This document shows positions 4,135 to 12,767 of a stretch of DNA of 12,767 nt, one piece after another. The translations under genes and the position numbers were made by a program. The stretch lies in assembly GCA_934216505.1 (NCBI GenBank), contig CAKQBW010000021.1:1-12767 (forward strand), in the 5' to 3' direction. Source of the stretch: an uncultured Alphaproteobacteria bacterium. Lineage in GTDB: Bacteria > Pseudomonadota > Alphaproteobacteria > CAAHEQ01 > UBA3637. The first letter of the stretch is position 1. Every line of letters begins with the position of its first letter. The notes below the pieces were generated by a model that was not told the DNA's origin, did not search any database, and saw only the letters and a list, made by a program, of their open reading frames with translations.

Positions 4135-7100
4135 ATGATAAAATCTGAAATTAACCATCGCCGTGTTCGGAAAAACTTTGGAAAAATTGAATCCGTCATT
4201 GAAATGCCGAATTTGATTGATATCCAAATGAATTCATACAAACAATTTTTACAAGCGAATACACCCGCCGATAAGCGTACAGATACAGGGCTTCAGGCGG
4301 TTTTTAAATCTGTTTTTCCAATTCACGATTTTGCTGGTCGTGGCGATTTGGAATTTGTGAAGTACGAATTAGACCAACCAAAGTACGATGTTCATGAATG
4401 TTTGAAACGGGATTTAACTTTTGCAACTCCTGTCCGTGCGACTTTGCGTTTGATGGTGTGGGATATAGATGAAACAACAGGGGCCCGCACGATTCGTGAT
4501 ATTAAAGAACAAGATGTCTACATGGGCGATTTGCCTTTGATGACAGAAAGTGGGACCTTTATCATCAACGGGGCCGAACGGGTTGTGGTCAGCCAGATGC
4601 ACCGTTCGCCTGGAGTTTTCTTTGGGCATGATAACGGGGAAACACACTCTTCAGGTAAGTTTTTGTTCAGTGCCCGTATTATTCCCTATCGTGGATCTTG
4701 GATTGACTTTGAATTTGATGCCAAAGATTTGATTGATGTGCGTATTGACCGCCGTCGTAAGTTGCCTGTGACAACTTTGTTGTATGCGTTGGACAGCGAT
4801 TATACCGAACAAAAGCGTTTGGAAGCCCAGAAAGCGGGTCAAGAAATTGAGGCGTCTGATGTCATGGGCATGAGCAAAGAAGAAATTTTAAACTATTTTT
4901 ATGAAACAACAACTTTCATTCGTGATAAAAAAGGTTGGAAAGCCCCTTATGTGGCTGATCGTATGAAGGGGGCCAAATTGATGTATGATTTGGTAAATGC
5001 TGAGAATGGGGAAGTTGTGTTGCCAAAGGGCGAAAAATTAGCTCCTGCCAAAGCCAAAAAGTTGGAAAAGGACGGTTTGAAAGAAATCCATGTGAATGAA
5101 GCGGATTTAATGGGACGTTTTGTGGCCCGTGATATGATTGACGAAAAAACGGGGGAAGTGTTTTTGGAAGCCGGGGATGAATTATCCGAAGACGATTTCA
5201 AAAAATTAGACGAATTAAAAATCAAAGAATTGCCTATTTTATTCATTGACGGGACAACCGTTGGACCTTACATCCGTAATACTTTGGTGGCGGATAAATG
5301 CACCAGCCGTGAAGAAGCCTTGATTGAAATTTATAAAATTATGCACCCAGGGGAATTGCCTGTTGTGGATACAGCGGCGTCCGTATTCCATTCCTTGTTC
5401 TTTGATGGGGAACGCTATGATTTGTCGGCGGTGGGTCGTGTTAAGATGAATATGCGCTTGGGCTTTACGAACGAACAAGTTCCCCCAGAAGTGCGTGTGT
5501 TGCGTAAAGAAGATATTTTGAAAATCATCAAAACTTTGGTGGAAATCAAAGACGGTCATGGGGACATTGATGATATTGATAACTTGGGTAATCGGCGGGT
5601 GCGTCCTGTGGGCGAATTGATGGAAAATCAATATCGGATTGGCTTGTTGCGCTTGGAAAGAATTATTCGTGAGCACATGACATCAGCCGAAATTGATAAT
5701 GTGATGCCTTCGGATTTGGTTAATGCGAAACCTTTGGCCACAGCGGTGCGTGAATTTTTTGCCTCCAGTCAATTGAGTCAGTACATGGACCAAAACAATC
5801 CCTTGTCTGAAATTACTCATAAACGTCGTTTGTCAGCGTTAGGCCCTGGTGGTTTAACACGGGACAGAGCGGGTATGGAAGTACGGGATGTTCATCCGAC
5901 TCACTACGGCCGTATTTGCCCAATTGAATCTCCAGAAGGACAAAACATTGGGTTGATTAACTCGTTGGCGACTTATGCCCGTGTGAATGAATATGGCTTT
6001 ATTGAAACGCCTTATCGGAAAGTGGTGGATAAAAAGGTAACCGATGAAGTGGTGTATATGTCTGCGATGGAAGAAGCCCGTCATACGATTGCTCAGGCGA
6101 ACTCTGAATTGAATGAAAAAGGCGAGTTGGTCAGCGAATTTGTGACCGCACGTCAGGCAGGGGAAGTGGTTCAAGCCAAAGCCGAAGAAGTGGATTTGAT
6201 GGATGTATCGCCCCGCCAAGTTGTGTCTGTGGCGGCCAGTTTGATTCCTTTCTTGGAAAACGATGATGCGAACCGTGCGTTGATGGGATCCAACATGCAA
6301 AAGCAGGCTGTTCCTTTGTTGAAAAACGAATCTCCTTTGGTGGGGACGGGCATGGAACGCATTGTGGCGAAAGATTCCAGAGCGGCGGTATCGGCCCTCA
6401 GAACAGGGGTGGTGCAATCGGTGGATTCTGCCCGTATTGTGATTCGGGCGACAGAAGATTTGTCGGCCACTGTGTCAGGGGTAGATATTTACAATTTGGA
6501 AAAATTCCAACGGTCTAATACAGGGACCTGTATGACCCAAAAGCCTTTGGTGCGTGTGGGCGATAAGGTAGAAAAAGGCGATTTGATTGCTGATGGCCCT
6601 TGTACAGAAATGGGTGAATTGGCGTTGGGACGCAACATTTTGGTGGCGTTTGTGCCTTGGAACGGATATAACTATGAAGACTCTATTTTGGTCAGCGAAC
6701 GCATTGTGCGGGACGATGTCTTTACTTCTATTCACTTGGAAGAACTGGAAATCACTGCCCGTGATACCAAGTTAGGTCAAGAAGAAGTCACCCGTGATAT
6801 TCCCAATGTGGGGGAAGAAGGGTTGCGCAACTTGGACGAAACAGGTGTGATTTATATCGGTGCTGAAGTCAAAGCGGGCGACATTTTGGTCGGTAAAGTG
6901 ACCCCCAAAGGGGAAACCGTTATGACGCCTGAAGAAAAATTATTACGGACGATTTTCGGTGAAAAAGCCGCTGATGTTCGGGATAGTTCTTTGCGGGTGC
7001 CTCCTGGAATTTCGGGAACGGTGGTGGATGTGCGTATCTTTACCCGCCGTGGCTTGCAAAAAGACGAACGGGCTTTGGCGATTGAACAAGCAGAAATTGC

Positions 7101-8313
7101 CAAATTGACTAAGGATCGTGATGACAAAAAGGCCATTTTGCAGGGCGATTTTTCGGCGCGTTTAGGAGCTTTGTTTGTTGGTCAGACAATTACGAAAGCA
7201 GAAAAATTCAAATCAGGTTATGAATTGAAATCAGAAGATTTAGCCGATATGAATATGGCGGCTTTGCGTAAAATCAATGTCAAAGACGATGCCGTGATGC
7301 AACAAGCCGAACAAATGATTGCGACTTATGATGAAGCCGACAAAGCGTTGCAAGTAGACTTTGAAGACCGTGTGAATAAGTTGCAACGGGGCGATGATAT
7401 GTTGCCGGGTGAATTGAAAAAGATTAAAGTCTTTATTGCGGTGAAGCGTAAATTGCAACCAGGGGATAAAATGTCAGGGCGACACGGAAACAAAGGGGTG
7501 GTGTCCAGAGTTTTACCCATTGAAGATATGCCTTATACCGAAGATGGAACACCTGTGGATATTGTGTTGAATCCGTTGGGTGTGCCGTCTCGTATGAATG
7601 TAGGTCAGGTGTTGGAAACGCATTTAGGTTTGGCCTGTAAAGTGTTGGGTAAAGAAATTGATGCTGTGGTGAAAAAAGTCCAAGCCAATCAGGCGAAGAT
7701 GGCTGAATTGCGGGCGACTTTAAAAGATATCTACGGGACCCGTGAATACACCAAAAAGATTGCACCGATGGCCGATGAAGATGTGTTGAATATGAGTGAG
7801 AACTTAAAAGACGGGTTGCCCATTGCAACGCCTGTGTTTGATGGGGCTCATGGTCAAGACATTGATGCGATGTTAAAACGGGCGGGGGTGCCTGTATCGG
7901 GTCAGGTCACTTTGTACGATGGTCGGACAGGGGAAGCCTTTGACCGTAAAGTCACCATTGGGTATATGTACATGTTGAAATTACACCACTTGGTTGATGA
8001 AAAGATTCACGCACGGTCTATTGGACCTTACAGTTTGGTGACACAACAACCGTTGGGCGGAAAAGCCCAATTCGGTGGCCAGCGTTTTGGTGAAATGGAA
8101 GTGTGGGCGTTGGAAGCCTATGGGGCCGCTTATACTTTACAGGAAATGCTAACCATCAAGTCGGACGATGTATCGGGTCGTGTGAAGGCATATGAAACCA
8201 TTATTCGTGGGGATACAAGTTTTGAAGCGGGTATTCCTGAATCCTTTAATGTGTTGGTCAAAGAAATGCGTTCTTTGGGCTTGGATGTTGAATTAAATCA
8301 AAACGAACAATAG
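4135..8313 (+). CDS. rpoB: RpoB, RNA polymerase beta subunit
   Basis: Beta forms one pincer of RNA polymerase and half of the active-site cleft. The 1392-residue product is slightly longer than E. coli's 1342. Visible landmarks: lobe insertion SI1 at about residues 270-375, with two copies of a G-E-V-x-L-x-x-G motif 48 residues apart (TGEVFL near 339, NGEVVL near 291); the rifampicin-binding segment SSQLSQYMDQNNPLSEITHK (544-563); the acidic pair E848-D849 in NYEDSILVSER; and the active-site lysines K1112 and K1120 in GDKMSGRHGNKG. The C-terminus keeps QRFGEMEVWALEAYGA, which meets beta-prime. An upstream in-frame ATG at 4120 lacks a ribosome site; the ATG at 4135 has GGGG (4122-4125) 9 nt before it and is preferred. 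Its TAG stop overlaps the rpoC Shine-Dalgarno. Confidence 0.97.
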   Translation: MIKSEINHRRVRKNFGKIESVIEMPNLIDIQMNSYKQFLQANTPADKRTDTGLQAVFKSVFPIHDFAGRGDLEFVKYELDQPKYDVHECLKRDLTFATPVRATLRLMVWDIDETTGARTIRDIKEQDVYMGDLPLMTESGTFIINGAERVVVSQMHRSPGVFFGHDNGETHSSGKFLFSARIIPYRGSWIDFEFDAKDLIDVRIDRRRKLPVTTLLYALDSDYTEQKRLEAQKAGQEIEASDVMGMSKEEILNYFYETTTFIRDKKGWKAPYVADRMKGAKLMYDLVNAENGEVVLPKGEKLAPAKAKKLEKDGLKEIHVNEADLMGRFVARDMIDEKTGEVFLEAGDELSEDDFKKLDELKIKELPILFIDGTTVGPYIRNTLVADKCTSREEALIEIYKIMHPGELPVVDTAASVFHSLFFDGERYDLSAVGRVKMNMRLGFTNEQVPPEVRVLRKEDILKIIKTLVEIKDGHGDIDDIDNLGNRRVRPVGELMENQYRIGLLRLERIIREHMTSAEIDNVMPSDLVNAKPLATAVREFFASSQLSQYMDQNNPLSEITHKRRLSALGPGGLTRDRAGMEVRDVHPTHYGRICPIESPEGQNIGLINSLATYARVNEYGFIETPYRKVVDKKVTDEVVYMSAMEEARHTIAQANSELNEKGELVSEFVTARQAGEVVQAKAEEVDLMDVSPRQVVSVAASLIPFLENDDANRALMGSNMQKQAVPLLKNESPLVGTGMERIVAKDSRAAVSALRTGVVQSVDSARIVIRATEDLSATVSGVDIYNLEKFQRSNTGTCMTQKPLVRVGDKVEKGDLIADGPCTEMGELALGRNILVAFVPWNGYNYEDSILVSERIVRDDVFTSIHLEELEITARDTKLGQEEVTRDIPNVGEEGLRNLDETGVIYIGAEVKAGDILVGKVTPKGETVMTPEEKLLRTIFGEKAADVRDSSLRVPPGISGTVVDVRIFTRRGLQKDERALAIEQAEIAKLTKDRDDKKAILQGDFSARLGALFVGQTITKAEKFKSGYELKSEDLADMNMAALRKINVKDDAVMQQAEQMIATYDEADKALQVDFEDRVNKLQRGDDMLPGELKKIKVFIAVKRKLQPGDKMSGRHGNKGVVSRVLPIEDMPYTEDGTPVDIVLNPLGVPSRMNVGQVLETHLGLACKVLGKEIDAVVKKVQANQAKMAELRATLKDIYGTREYTKKIAPMADEDVLNMSENLKDGLPIATPVFDGAHGQDIDAMLKRAGVPVSGQVTLYDGRTGEAFDRKVTIGYMYMLKLHHLVDEKIHARSIGPYSLVTQQPLGGKAQFGGQRFGEMEVWALEAYGAAYTLQEMLTIKSDDVSGRVKAYETIIRGDTSFEAGIPESFNVLVKEMRSLGLDVELNQNEQ

Positions 8314-8323
8314 GAGATAAAAA

Positions 8324-11300
8324 ATGATGAATGAATTGATGAAAACTTTTAGTCCTTTGGCAAATCCACAATCGTTTGATGATATTCGGATTTCCATTGC
8401 CTCCCCCGAAAAGATTCGTTCTTGGTCGTATGGGGAAGTGACACGGCCTGAAACAATCAACTATCGGACTTTCAAGCCCGAACGGGACGGGTTATTCTGT
8501 GCCAAAATCTTTGGACCGATTAAAGACTATGAATGTTTGTGTGGAAAATACAAACGCATGAAGTATCGGGGGATTACCTGTGAAAAGTGCGGGGTGGAAG
8601 TAACTTTATCTAAAGTGCGTCGTGAGCGTATGGGACACATTGAATTGGTGTCGCCTGTAACCCACATTTGGTTTTTGAAGTCGTTGCCCAGCCGTATTGG
8701 GACTTTGTTGGATTTGATGTTGAAACAATTAGAGGCTGTTCTTTACTTTGAAAAATACATTGTGATTGAACCTGGTCTGACCCCCTTAAAGCCTTTAGAT
8801 TTATTGACAGAAGAACAATATCAACAAGCGATTGAAGAATATGGGGAAGATGCTTTTCGGGCGGGGATTGGCGCCGAAGCCATCAAAACTTTATTGGCGC
8901 AAATTGATTTGCCCGAAGAAGCCAAAAAATTGCGGGCTGAATTGATTGAAACAAAATCCGATTTAAAGCGCAAAAAGATTGTTAAAAAATTGAAATTAGT
9001 GGAAGCCTTTTTGGAATCAGGATCTCGTCCCGAATGGATGGTGATGGATGTATTGCCGGTGATTCCACCTGATTTGCGACCATTAGTTCCTTTGGATGGG
9101 GGGCGTTTTGCGACTTCTGATTTGAACGATCTTTACCGCCGTGTGATTAACCGTAATAATCGTTTGAAACGGTTGTTGGAATTGCGTGCGCCTGAAATCA
9201 TTGTGCGCAACGAAAAGCGTATGTTGCAAGAAGCGGTTGATGCGTTGTTTGACAACGGTCGCCGTGGTCGCGCGGTTACAGGAATTAATAAGCGTCCTTT
9301 AAAGTCCTTGGCGGATATGTTGCGGGGAAAAAGCGGTCGCTTCCGTCAAAACTTGTTAGGTAAGCGCGTGGATTATTCGGGTCGTTCTGTGATTACTGTG
9401 GGTCCTGAATTGAAATTGCATCAATGCGGTTTGCCCAAGCGGATGGCGTTGGAATTGTTCAAGCCCTTTATCTATGCGAAATTGGAAGAACAAGGTAAGG
9501 CTGCCACGATTAAGAATGCGAAAAAGTTGGTGGAAAAGGAAACGCCCGAGGTATGGGATATTTTGTCCGAAGTGATTAAAGAACACCCTGTGTTGTTAAA
9601 CCGTGCGCCCACTTTGCACCGGTTAGGGATTCAGGCGTTTGAACCTGTTTTGATTGAAGGGAAAGCCATTCAGTTGCACCCCTTGGCTTGTACAGCGTTT
9701 AACGCGGACTTTGACGGCGACCAGATGGCAGTGCATGTGCCTTTATCCACAGAAGCCCAGTTGGAAGCTCGTGTGTTGATGCTTTCCACAAATAACATCT
9801 TGGCGCCTGCCTCAGGGCAACCCATTATTGTGCCGACTCAAGATATGATTTTGGGGATTTATTATCTGTCCATGATGCGTGAAGGCGAAAAAGGGGAAGG
9901 CATGGCCTTTATGGGGCGTGAAGAAATTGAACATGCTTTGTTCAACAAAGATGTGTCTTTGCATGCCAAGATTAAAGTGCGTATGCCGATTGTTGATGAC
10001 AATGGCGAACATGTCACAAAAGTGGTGGAAACAACACCAGGTCGGGTGATTTTATCATCTGTGTTGCCTGATAACGAAAAGATTCCATTCAGTTTGATTA
10101 ACCGTCAGATTGGTAAAAAGCAAGTGGCCCAATTATTGAGTATAGTGTATCATGCCTGTGGGCAAAAAGAAACCTGTATCTTTGCGGATAAGATTAAAGA
10201 TATTGGCTTTAAGAATGCGGCTACTTCAGGGATTTCCATTGGGAAAGACGACTTTATTATTCCTCAAAACAAAAAAGAGTTGTTGGCGCAAACAGAGGCG
10301 AAAGTCAATGAATTTGAACAACAATATCAGGAAGGTCTGATTACCCGTTTGGAAAAGTACAACAAAGTGGTTGATGCTTGGGTGGCTTGTACGGATTCTG
10401 TTTCCAAAGCCATGATGAAAGAAATGAGCAAAACTGAACCTGGCAAACCTGTCAATTCCGTTTATATGATGGCGGATTCAGGGGCCCGTGGGTCAGCAAC
10501 TCAGATGCGTCAGTTGGCGGGAATGCGTGGTTTGATGACAAAGCCCAGCGGGGAAATTATTGAAACACCTATTCGTTCTAACTTTAAAGAAGGTTTGACC
10601 GTGATGGAATACTTTAACTCCACACACGGGTCTCGGAAAGGGTTGGCGGATACGGCTTTGAAAACAGCGAACTCAGGGTATTTGACACGGCGTTTGGTTG
10701 ATGTGGCCCAAGATGCTATTATTACCATGGAAGATTGTGGCACAGAAAATGGGATTACCATTCAACCGATTATTGAAGGCGGTGATGTGATTGCCACGAC
10801 AGGGGAACGCATTTTGGGACGGACAACGGCCGAAGATGTGAAACACCCCACAACGGGCGAAATCATTATTCCCAAAAACAAATTGGTTGATGCCAACGAT
10901 GTGGAAAAAATTGACGCTTTGGGGATTGATTCAGTGAAGATTCGTTCTGTGCTGACTTGTGAAGCCGAAGACGGTATCTGTGCGGCCTGTTATGGTCAAG
11001 ATTTAGCCCGTGGGTGCAAGGTGAATTTGGGTGAAGTGGTGGGGATTATCGCTGCTCAATCCATTGGGGAACCTGGAACACAATTGACTTTGCGGACCTT
11101 CCACGTGGGTGGAACGGCGCAACGTGGGGCAGAATCAGCGATTGACGCCGCTTTTGATGCTCAGATTCGTTTGGGGCAAGGCATGATTATGAAGAACTCT
11201 CAGGGTGTCAGTATCGTGTTGTCCCGTAATTTTGAAATTTCCCTATTGGATGCAAACAAGCGTGAAAAAGCCCGCCATAAGGTGCCTTATGGGGCCAAGT

Positions 11301-12475
11301 TGATGGTGGAAGACGGCGCAATGGTGAAAAAAGGGACGCGTTTGGCGGAATGGGATCCTTACTCAACACCGATGATTGCAGATGCTGATGGGAAAGCCAA
11401 GTTTGAAGACATTGTGGCTGGTAAGACGTTGGACGAAAGAACGGATGCTTCCACGGGATTAGTGGAACGGGTAATTATGGAACCGGATAAGCAATCTTCC
11501 TCCAAAAACTTGCGTCCTCAAATCTGTATCGTTGGTGAAGATAAGAATGTGGTGAAAACCTCCAAAGGGGCCGAAGCCCGTACTTACTTGCCTAAAGGGG
11601 CGATTATCACTGTTAAAAATGGGCAAACCATTCATGCGGGTGATGTGTTGGCTTTGGTGGCGCGCGATTCTAAAACAAAAGATATTACGGGCGGTTTGCC
11701 CCGTGTGGCGGAATTGTTTGAAGCACGGCGTCCCAAAGATGCGGCGATATTGGCGGAAGTGGCTGGTCGTGTGGAATATGATGCCGACTTTAAAGCCCAC
11801 CGTGTCATCAATGTGATTACGGAAGACGGCCAAAAGGTGGCGCATATTATTCCCAAAGGCCGTACGCCTGCTGTTTATGAAGGCGATATGGTCCAAAAGG
11901 GCGATATGATTGTGGAAGGTCCTTTGGCGCCTCATGACATCTTGCGTATTTTGGGGGTAGAGGCTTTGGCGCATTACTTGGTCAAAGAGGTACAGGCTGT
12001 GTATCGCTTACAAGGGGTGCGTATCAACGATAAACACATTGAAGTGATTGTGCGTCAAATGATGCGCAAGATGGAAGTGGTTGATCCTGGGGATACGACT
12101 TTGTTGGAAGGCGAGCAGGTGGAAAAACACCAATTAGTGGTGGAAAACCTGAAAGCCGAAAAAGCCGGCGGACGTCCAGCGAAAGTGGCTCCTGTGTTGT
12201 TGGGGATTACGAAAGCGTCCTTACAGACCAGTTCGTTTATCTCAGCGGCTTCGTTCCAAGAAACGACTCGTGTTTTGACGGAAGCGGCCATTGCGGGGAA
12301 GATGGATCCTTTGCATGGGTTAAAGGAAAATGTGATTGTGGGTCGGTTAATTCCTGCGGGAACGGGGGCAGCGGTCAAACGTTTGCGTGCGATTGCCGCC
12401 GAACGGGACAAGGAAATTTTGGCCCAACGCAACAAGGATATTCATAATGTCCAAGAGGGCGAAGAACAAGCCTAA
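8324..12475 (+). CDS. rpoC: RpoC, RNA polymerase beta-prime subunit
   Basis: Beta-prime holds the catalytic magnesium, the clamp, the bridge helix and the trigger loop. The 1383-residue product has both zinc sites: C71, C73, C86 and C89 near the N-terminus, and C805, C879, C886 and C889 in the second half. The catalytic NADFDGD is at 460-466, with D462, D464 and D466 as the metal ligands. RFRQNLLGKRVDYSGRSVI marks the switch-2/clamp-base region. The trigger loop begins at GEPGTQLTLRTFHVGG and is interrupted by a sizeable insertion, as in proteobacterial SI3. The ATG at 8324 has AGGAG (8312-8316) 7 nt upstream; a second in-frame ATG follows directly. The 10-nt gap to rpoB supports coupled translation and balanced subunit supply. 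No truncation or missing key residue is seen. Confidence 0.97.
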   Translation: MMNELMKTFSPLANPQSFDDIRISIASPEKIRSWSYGEVTRPETINYRTFKPERDGLFCAKIFGPIKDYECLCGKYKRMKYRGITCEKCGVEVTLSKVRRERMGHIELVSPVTHIWFLKSLPSRIGTLLDLMLKQLEAVLYFEKYIVIEPGLTPLKPLDLLTEEQYQQAIEEYGEDAFRAGIGAEAIKTLLAQIDLPEEAKKLRAELIETKSDLKRKKIVKKLKLVEAFLESGSRPEWMVMDVLPVIPPDLRPLVPLDGGRFATSDLNDLYRRVINRNNRLKRLLELRAPEIIVRNEKRMLQEAVDALFDNGRRGRAVTGINKRPLKSLADMLRGKSGRFRQNLLGKRVDYSGRSVITVGPELKLHQCGLPKRMALELFKPFIYAKLEEQGKAATIKNAKKLVEKETPEVWDILSEVIKEHPVLLNRAPTLHRLGIQAFEPVLIEGKAIQLHPLACTAFNADFDGDQMAVHVPLSTEAQLEARVLMLSTNNILAPASGQPIIVPTQDMILGIYYLSMMREGEKGEGMAFMGREEIEHALFNKDVSLHAKIKVRMPIVDDNGEHVTKVVETTPGRVILSSVLPDNEKIPFSLINRQIGKKQVAQLLSIVYHACGQKETCIFADKIKDIGFKNAATSGISIGKDDFIIPQNKKELLAQTEAKVNEFEQQYQEGLITRLEKYNKVVDAWVACTDSVSKAMMKEMSKTEPGKPVNSVYMMADSGARGSATQMRQLAGMRGLMTKPSGEIIETPIRSNFKEGLTVMEYFNSTHGSRKGLADTALKTANSGYLTRRLVDVAQDAIITMEDCGTENGITIQPIIEGGDVIATTGERILGRTTAEDVKHPTTGEIIIPKNKLVDANDVEKIDALGIDSVKIRSVLTCEAEDGICAACYGQDLARGCKVNLGEVVGIIAAQSIGEPGTQLTLRTFHVGGTAQRGAESAIDAAFDAQIRLGQGMIMKNSQGVSIVLSRNFEISLLDANKREKARHKVPYGAKLMVEDGAMVKKGTRLAEWDPYSTPMIADADGKAKFEDIVAGKTLDERTDASTGLVERVIMEPDKQSSSKNLRPQICIVGEDKNVVKTSKGAEARTYLPKGAIITVKNGQTIHAGDVLALVARDSKTKDITGGLPRVAELFEARRPKDAAILAEVAGRVEYDADFKAHRVINVITEDGQKVAHIIPKGRTPAVYEGDMVQKGDMIVEGPLAPHDILRILGVEALAHYLVKEVQAVYRLQGVRINDKHIEVIVRQMMRKMEVVDPGDTTLLEGEQVEKHQLVVENLKAEKAGGRPAKVAPVLLGITKASLQTSSFISAASFQETTRVLTEAAIAGKMDPLHGLKENVIVGRLIPAGTGAAVKRLRAIAAERDKEILAQRNKDIHNVQEGEEQA

Positions 12476-12490
12476 ATTGTTCTTTTTTTT

Positions 12491-12520
12491 AAAACTCCCC
12501 GATTTTCGGGGAGTTTTTTT
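12491..12520 (+). terminator. Intrinsic terminator after rpoC
   Basis: ACTCCCCGA (12494-12502) pairs with TCGGGGAGT (12506-12514), extended by AAAA with TTTT to a 12-bp stem, around a loop of 3 nt (5 nt if the last A-T pair opens). It ends in seven Ts (12514-12520). It starts 16 nt after the rpoC stop and closes the cluster. A T-run at 12483-12490 lies before the stem, but the minus strand has only the four stem Ts after its hairpin, so it is mainly one-way. Confidence 0.95.
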
Positions 12521-12613
12521 GTTGGTTCTTATCCGAACTATTTTGAGTACAGCAAATTCAACCTTACTGTTATGCTTGTTGGGAAGGTGCCTCTTTTTGT
12601 AAGTATTTTTTTC
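12521..12613. other. Short spacer with nothing recognisable
   Basis: Between the rpoC terminator and the next promoter-like boxes I see no gene, no RNA gene and no clear repeat. No rpsL, tRNA or other expected neighbour begins here. Confidence 0.6.
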
Positions 12614-12642
12614 TTGACTTGTTTTGAAAAATATGCGATAAA
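12614..12642 (+). promoter_or_regulatory. Candidate promoter for the next transcription unit
   Basis: TTGACT (12614-12619, 5 of 6) and GATAAA (12637-12642, 4 of 6) are separated by 17 nt. It lies about 95 nt past the rpoC terminator and would start transcription near 12649, ahead of the possible reading frame at 12676 and the AC tract. Confidence 0.5.
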
Positions 12643-12675
12643 GGGAAAAAGGTGATAAAAAAAGGGCTTTAAAAA

Positions 12676-12767
<92 letters not shown>

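Noticed and set aside
5854..6417. Long antisense open frame opposite rpoB (187 codons), with a similar one opposite rpoC at 11459-11974
   Set aside because: These are shadows of the strongly biased codon use in highly expressed genes; compositions are His/Phe/Arg-rich without any recognisable domain.

Overview
This window carries the conserved bacterial transcription/translation cluster secE-nusG-rplK-rplA-rplJ-rplL-rpoB-rpoC on the plus strand (912-12475), with an AT-rich flank on each side. The protein sequences look alphaproteobacterial: beta and beta-prime have proteobacterial-type lineage insertions, and SecE is the short single-pass form. The low-GC flanks, the heavy use of TTG for leucine, and the repeat debris upstream (bits of palindromic GGGCAT and GAATGACA modules) suggest a host-associated or gut-type low-GC alphaproteobacterium. 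A Holosporales/Rickettsiales-like or uncultured Rhodospirillales-like origin is possible. That placement is inference and a phylogeny of rpoB would settle it.

Left flank (1-911). A minus-strand gene starts at 82 and runs off the window; it has a strong Shine-Dalgarno and a short leader. Just upstream is an 18-bp perfect palindrome, and a near-identical copy lies about 133 bp further in, in inverted orientation. Each copy sits in or next to a candidate outward-facing promoter. From 274 to about 657 there is no gene, only short palindromic and repeat-like modules. From 658 to 817 there are weak promoter-like sites, a hairpin and a good intrinsic terminator, which may be a small untranslated RNA or the end of an unseen transcript. 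A consensus sigma-70 promoter (TTGACA-17-TATAAT) at 839-867 drives secE.

Operon (912-12475). The gene order is the standard one, with tight spacing: a TAATG overlap for secE/nusG, 4 nt for rplK/rplA and 10 nt for rpoB/rpoC. The three long gaps are each structured. A branched leader precedes rplK (1650-1732) and may be the L1 autoregulatory site. A large L10-leader-like fold precedes rplJ (2887-3094). A 13-bp hairpin sits between rplL and rpoB (4026-4055), where E. coli has its attenuator and RNase III site. I see no convincing internal promoter, so the ratio of ribosomal proteins to polymerase is probably set by these RNA elements. A strong intrinsic terminator follows rpoC (12491-12520).

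Right flank (12521-12767). A new promoter-like sequence, a possible short reading frame and a 35-nt AC dinucleotide tract end the window. rpsL, which often follows rpoC in proteobacteria, is not present within the window.

Overall the core is textbook. The parts worth a second look are the paired palindromes with the unseen divergent gene, the candidate small RNA before secE, the rplK leader, and the AC microsatellite in a possible coding frame.
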